Assembly: GCF_003202405.1 (NCBI RefSeq)
Contig: NZ_QJHL01000001.1
Span: 124,001 to 188,000 of the forward strand
Direction of reading: 5' to 3'
DNA from: Flavobacterium hydrophilum
GTDB lineage: Bacteria; Bacteroidota; Bacteroidia; Flavobacteriales; Flavobacteriaceae
Length of the DNA: 64,000 nucleotides
Shown: one piece after another, positions 61,895 through 64,000 of the stretch
Layout: every line of letters starts with the position of its first letter
Position numbering within the stretch: the first letter of the stretch is position 1
The notes under the pieces: model-generated
The model's input: only the letters and a program-made list of their open reading frames with translations
Databases searched by the model: none
Told to the model about the DNA's origin: nothing
Translations under genes and position numbers: made by a program

Positions 61895-62806
61895 TTGGAA
61901 ACCATACTTACAATTGAGAATCTTCATAAAAGATATGGGCGGATTCAGGCCCTGAAAAATATATCTTTTGAAATACAAAAAGGACGCGTTTATGGGATTT
62001 TAGGCCCAAACGGAAGCGGAAAATCAACAACTTTAGGAATTGTTCTGAATGTTGTGAACCGGACATCTGGTAATTATAGCTGGTTTGGCGGAAAAATGCA
62101 GACTCACGACGCCTTGAAAAAAGTGGGTGCTATAATTGAAAGACCTAATTTTTATCCTTACATGACTGCTGAAGAAAACCTGAAGCTGGTGTGCAAAATA
62201 AAAAGCATTGATTATTCTAAAATTAGTGAAAAGCTTGATTTAGTTGGTTTGACAGAAAGAAAGAATAGTAAGTTCAGTACTTTTTCACTGGGAATGAAGC
62301 AGCGTTTGGCAATTGCTTCGGCACTTTTAAATGATCCTGAAATTTTAATTTTAGATGAGCCAACGAATGGTTTGGATCCACAGGGAATTCATCAGATTCG
62401 CGATATTATTAGAAAAATCGCTTCGTTGGGAACTACCATTTTATTGGCTTCCCATTTATTGGATGAAGTCGAGAAAGTATGTTCGCATGTGGTTGTTTTG
62501 CGAAAAGGAGAGATGCTGTATTCGGGTTCTGTAGACGGGATGTCTGCAAATGAAGGTTTCTTTGAAGTTCAGTCTGAAGATAATGAAGCTTTGAAATCCG
62601 TTTTAAATGAACATTCGGCTGTTGACAGGATTACTGAAGAAGAAGGAAAAGTTTTGGTTTATTTAAAATCAGAGTTATCAGCTTCAGAACTAAATCAGTT
62701 TTTATTTTCCAGAAATATTGTACTGAGTCATTTAGTAAGACGAAAAAACAGTTTAGAAGCCCAATTTTTAGAATTAACCAAAAACGCCAGCGTTCAAAAT
62801 AATTAA
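61895..62806 (+). CDS. ABC transporter ATP-binding protein
   Basis: 303 residues from a TTG start (METILTIENLHKRYGRIQALK). Walker A GPNGSGKST (about 38-46), Q-loop, signature FSLGMKQRLAIAS, Walker B ILILDEPTNGLDP, H-loop LLASHLLDEVEKV. The C-terminal accessory region (about 220-303) is usual for ABC-2 exporters of the bacitracin/lantibiotic-immunity (BcrA) type. The permease gene starts 2 bp later. Expected to export a lipid, peptide or antibiotic, or to provide resistance, or to help surface assembly; the substrate is unknown. Confidence 0.93.
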   Translation: METILTIENLHKRYGRIQALKNISFEIQKGRVYGILGPNGSGKSTTLGIVLNVVNRTSGNYSWFGGKMQTHDALKKVGAIIERPNFYPYMTAEENLKLVCKIKSIDYSKISEKLDLVGLTERKNSKFSTFSLGMKQRLAIASALLNDPEILILDEPTNGLDPQGIHQIRDIIRKIASLGTTILLASHLLDEVEKVCSHVVVLRKGEMLYSGSVDGMSANEGFFEVQSEDNEALKSVLNEHSAVDRITEEEGKVLVYLKSELSASELNQFLFSRNIVLSHLVRRKNSLEAQFLELTKNASVQNN

Positions 62807-62808
62807 CC

Positions 62809-63645
62809 ATGAACAGACTTATCTCTATAGAATTTCAAAAAATCTGGAAAAATAAAGCCAGTAAAGTATTAACATTAACTTATTTCATTTTACTTTCATT
62901 TATCGCTTTAATTGCGTCAATAAAATTTGATTTGGGAATTTTTAAATTCCATTTAGCTGAAATGGGGATTTTTAATTTTCCGTTTATTTGGCATTTTAAT
63001 ACGTATGTTGCTGCCTGGCTGAAATTTTTTCTGGCGATTGTAATCGTTTCTATGATGGCAAATGAATATAGTTATGGAACTTTGAAGCAAAATTTGATTG
63101 ATGGTTTAAGCAAAAAAGAATTTGTATTGTCTAAATTCTTTACGGTTGTCGTTTTTGCTTTTTGCTCTACAATTTTCGTTTTTGTAATGAGTCTCATTTT
63201 AGGACTTTGTTTCTCATCTTATACAGAATTCGGAATTATTTTCACGGATTTGGATTATCTCTTAGCCTTTTTTATAAAACTAACAGGATTCTTTTCTTTC
63301 TGTTTGTTTTTAGGAATTTTAGTAAAAAGATCCGCTTTTGCATTAGGTTTTCTTTTGGTTTGGAGCATACTTGAAGGGATTGCAAAAGGGCTTTTAATAT
63401 TTAAAATCTTCCCGGAAAGTACTATTGGCTATACAATTATGAAATTCTTTCCATTAGAGGCAATGTCAAATTTAATTGTTGAACCATTCACAAGATTGTC
63501 TGTGATCAAAACCATTGGTACCCAAATGGGTGTTGAAAATGTTAAAGATTATAGTGTTGACTATTTTTCAGTTTTAATTGTAATGGTCTGGACTTTCTTA
63601 TTTGTTTACTTTTCATATAAGTTGTTGAAAAAAAGAGATTTGTAG
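62809..63645 (+). CDS. ABC-2 type transporter permease
   Basis: 278 residues with about six TM segments. MNRLISIEFQKIWKNKASKVL, then MMANEYSYGTLKQNLIDGLSKKEFVLSKFFTVV, the typical cytoplasmic coupling segment of ABC-2 permeases. Further hydrophobic helices cover AFCSTIFVFVMSLILGLCF, LLAFFIKLTGFFSFCLFLGIL, and a C-terminal YFSVLIVMVWTFLFVYFSYKLL. Forms the exporter with the ATPase 2 bp upstream. Confidence 0.9.
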   Translation: MNRLISIEFQKIWKNKASKVLTLTYFILLSFIALIASIKFDLGIFKFHLAEMGIFNFPFIWHFNTYVAAWLKFFLAIVIVSMMANEYSYGTLKQNLIDGLSKKEFVLSKFFTVVVFAFCSTIFVFVMSLILGLCFSSYTEFGIIFTDLDYLLAFFIKLTGFFSFCLFLGILVKRSAFALGFLLVWSILEGIAKGLLIFKIFPESTIGYTIMKFFPLEAMSNLIVEPFTRLSVIKTIGTQMGVENVKDYSVDYFSVLIVMVWTFLFVYFSYKLLKKRDL

Positions 63646-63766
63646 CGTTATTGATAATGTAGTTTTTTTCAGATTATTTGAATATATTTAGAGAAATAAC
63701 TTTGTAAAAAGGGGTAAAAAAATATTTTGATTTTAAAAGTAATCTAAAAATTATTACTTTTAAAAT

Positions 63767-64000
63767 ATGCTAAAAAATATACTTTTATATCTTTCATTGC
63801 TGTTATTACCATTTTTGAGTTTTTCACAATTTAGTAAAACTCATTATATCCCACCAGTGGTGGCTTCCAGTGGTGTGCCAGTAGGTGAGCAGTATATTTA
63901 TATTTCAACCCCAAGTTTAACTCCGGTTAATTTTAGTATAAACGAAATTGGAGGAGTAACTACTAAAGGAATAGTTTCCAGGGATACTCCTTATATCTTT
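63767..64000 (+). CDS. N-terminal part of a secreted adhesin-like protein (continues past window)
   Basis: 78 codons from ATG at 63767 to the window end. Signal peptide MLKNILLYLSLLLLPFLSFSQ, then FSKTHYIPPVVASSGVPVGEQYIYISTPSLTPVNFSI. This opening resembles N-termini of large flavobacterial T9SS type-B (gliding-motility-associated) proteins with IgGFc-binding-like regions. The sorting domain would be at the C-terminus outside the window. The predicted start is supported by the signal peptide. Confidence 0.7.
   Translation, partial: MLKNILLYLSLLLLPFLSFSQFSKTHYIPPVVASSGVPVGEQYIYISTPSLTPVNFSINEIGGVTTKGIVSRDTPYIF

Overview
The window looks like a Flavobacterium-type chromosome segment (Bacteroidota, family Flavobacteriaceae). 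This rests on low GC, TTG-N17-23-TAnnTTTG promoter matches, SusC/SusD pairs, a type IX secretion (T9SS) type-B C-terminal domain, lipoproteins starting Cys-Ser-Asp/Asn, and several intergenic palindromic repeats that I recall as common in flavobacterial genomes. No phage, transposase or CRISPR array was seen.

Region 1 (1-14 kb) is mostly housekeeping or envelope: the 3' part of the release-factor homologue prfH, a TPR protein, a 1353-residue secreted T9SS protein, a large B12/radical SAM protein with an atypical CX4CX2C motif, a small membrane protein, an MBL-fold hydrolase, a two-component pair, a DUF1573 protein, an L,D-transpeptidase and an NlpC/P60 peptidase.

Region 2 (14-44 kb) is a beta-mannan (acetylated galactoglucomannan) utilisation locus. 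Two acetylesterases (CE2-like and SASA), a GH3 glucosidase and an aldo/keto reductase lead in. A minus-strand operon (31.2 to 20.4 kb) encodes GH26, a GPH sugar symporter, GH130 mannosylglucose phosphorylase, mannobiose 2-epimerase, a tandem carbohydrate-binding protein, a second GH26, GH5_7 mannanase and GH97. A cupin-AraC regulator starts in the divergent gap. Downstream of it, in the other direction, come SusC, SusD, two surface glycan-binding lipoproteins (one with a fasciclin domain), GH27 alpha-galactosidase and GH5_2 endoglucanase, then a porin. The inferred route is: surface mannanases cut the polymer, SusCD imports oligomers, debranching enzymes and esterases trim them in the periplasm, the symporter takes up mannobiose, and epimerase plus phosphorylase release mannose 1-phosphate and glucose. 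A decayed GH5 fragment lies downstream of the porin.

Region 3 (44-64 kb) is again mainly core: an amidase, RimO, an OmpP1/FadL-type barrel, a GYG-rich lipoprotein whose reading frame is cut by one in-frame TGA, ProS, three tRNA-Glu genes, ribosomal protein S20, a GAF protein, an HD-PycTM (Pycsar-effector-like) membrane protein without a cyclase, a phosphoesterase/kinase-like/beta-barrel fusion, a beta-propeller lipoprotein, a conserved unknown with kinase-like motifs, an ABC exporter pair, and the 5' end of a putative adhesin. The most novel-looking points are the two kinase-like proteins at 56-62 kb, the stop-interrupted GYG lipoprotein, the orphan HD-PycTM protein and the unusual surface glycan-binding proteins.
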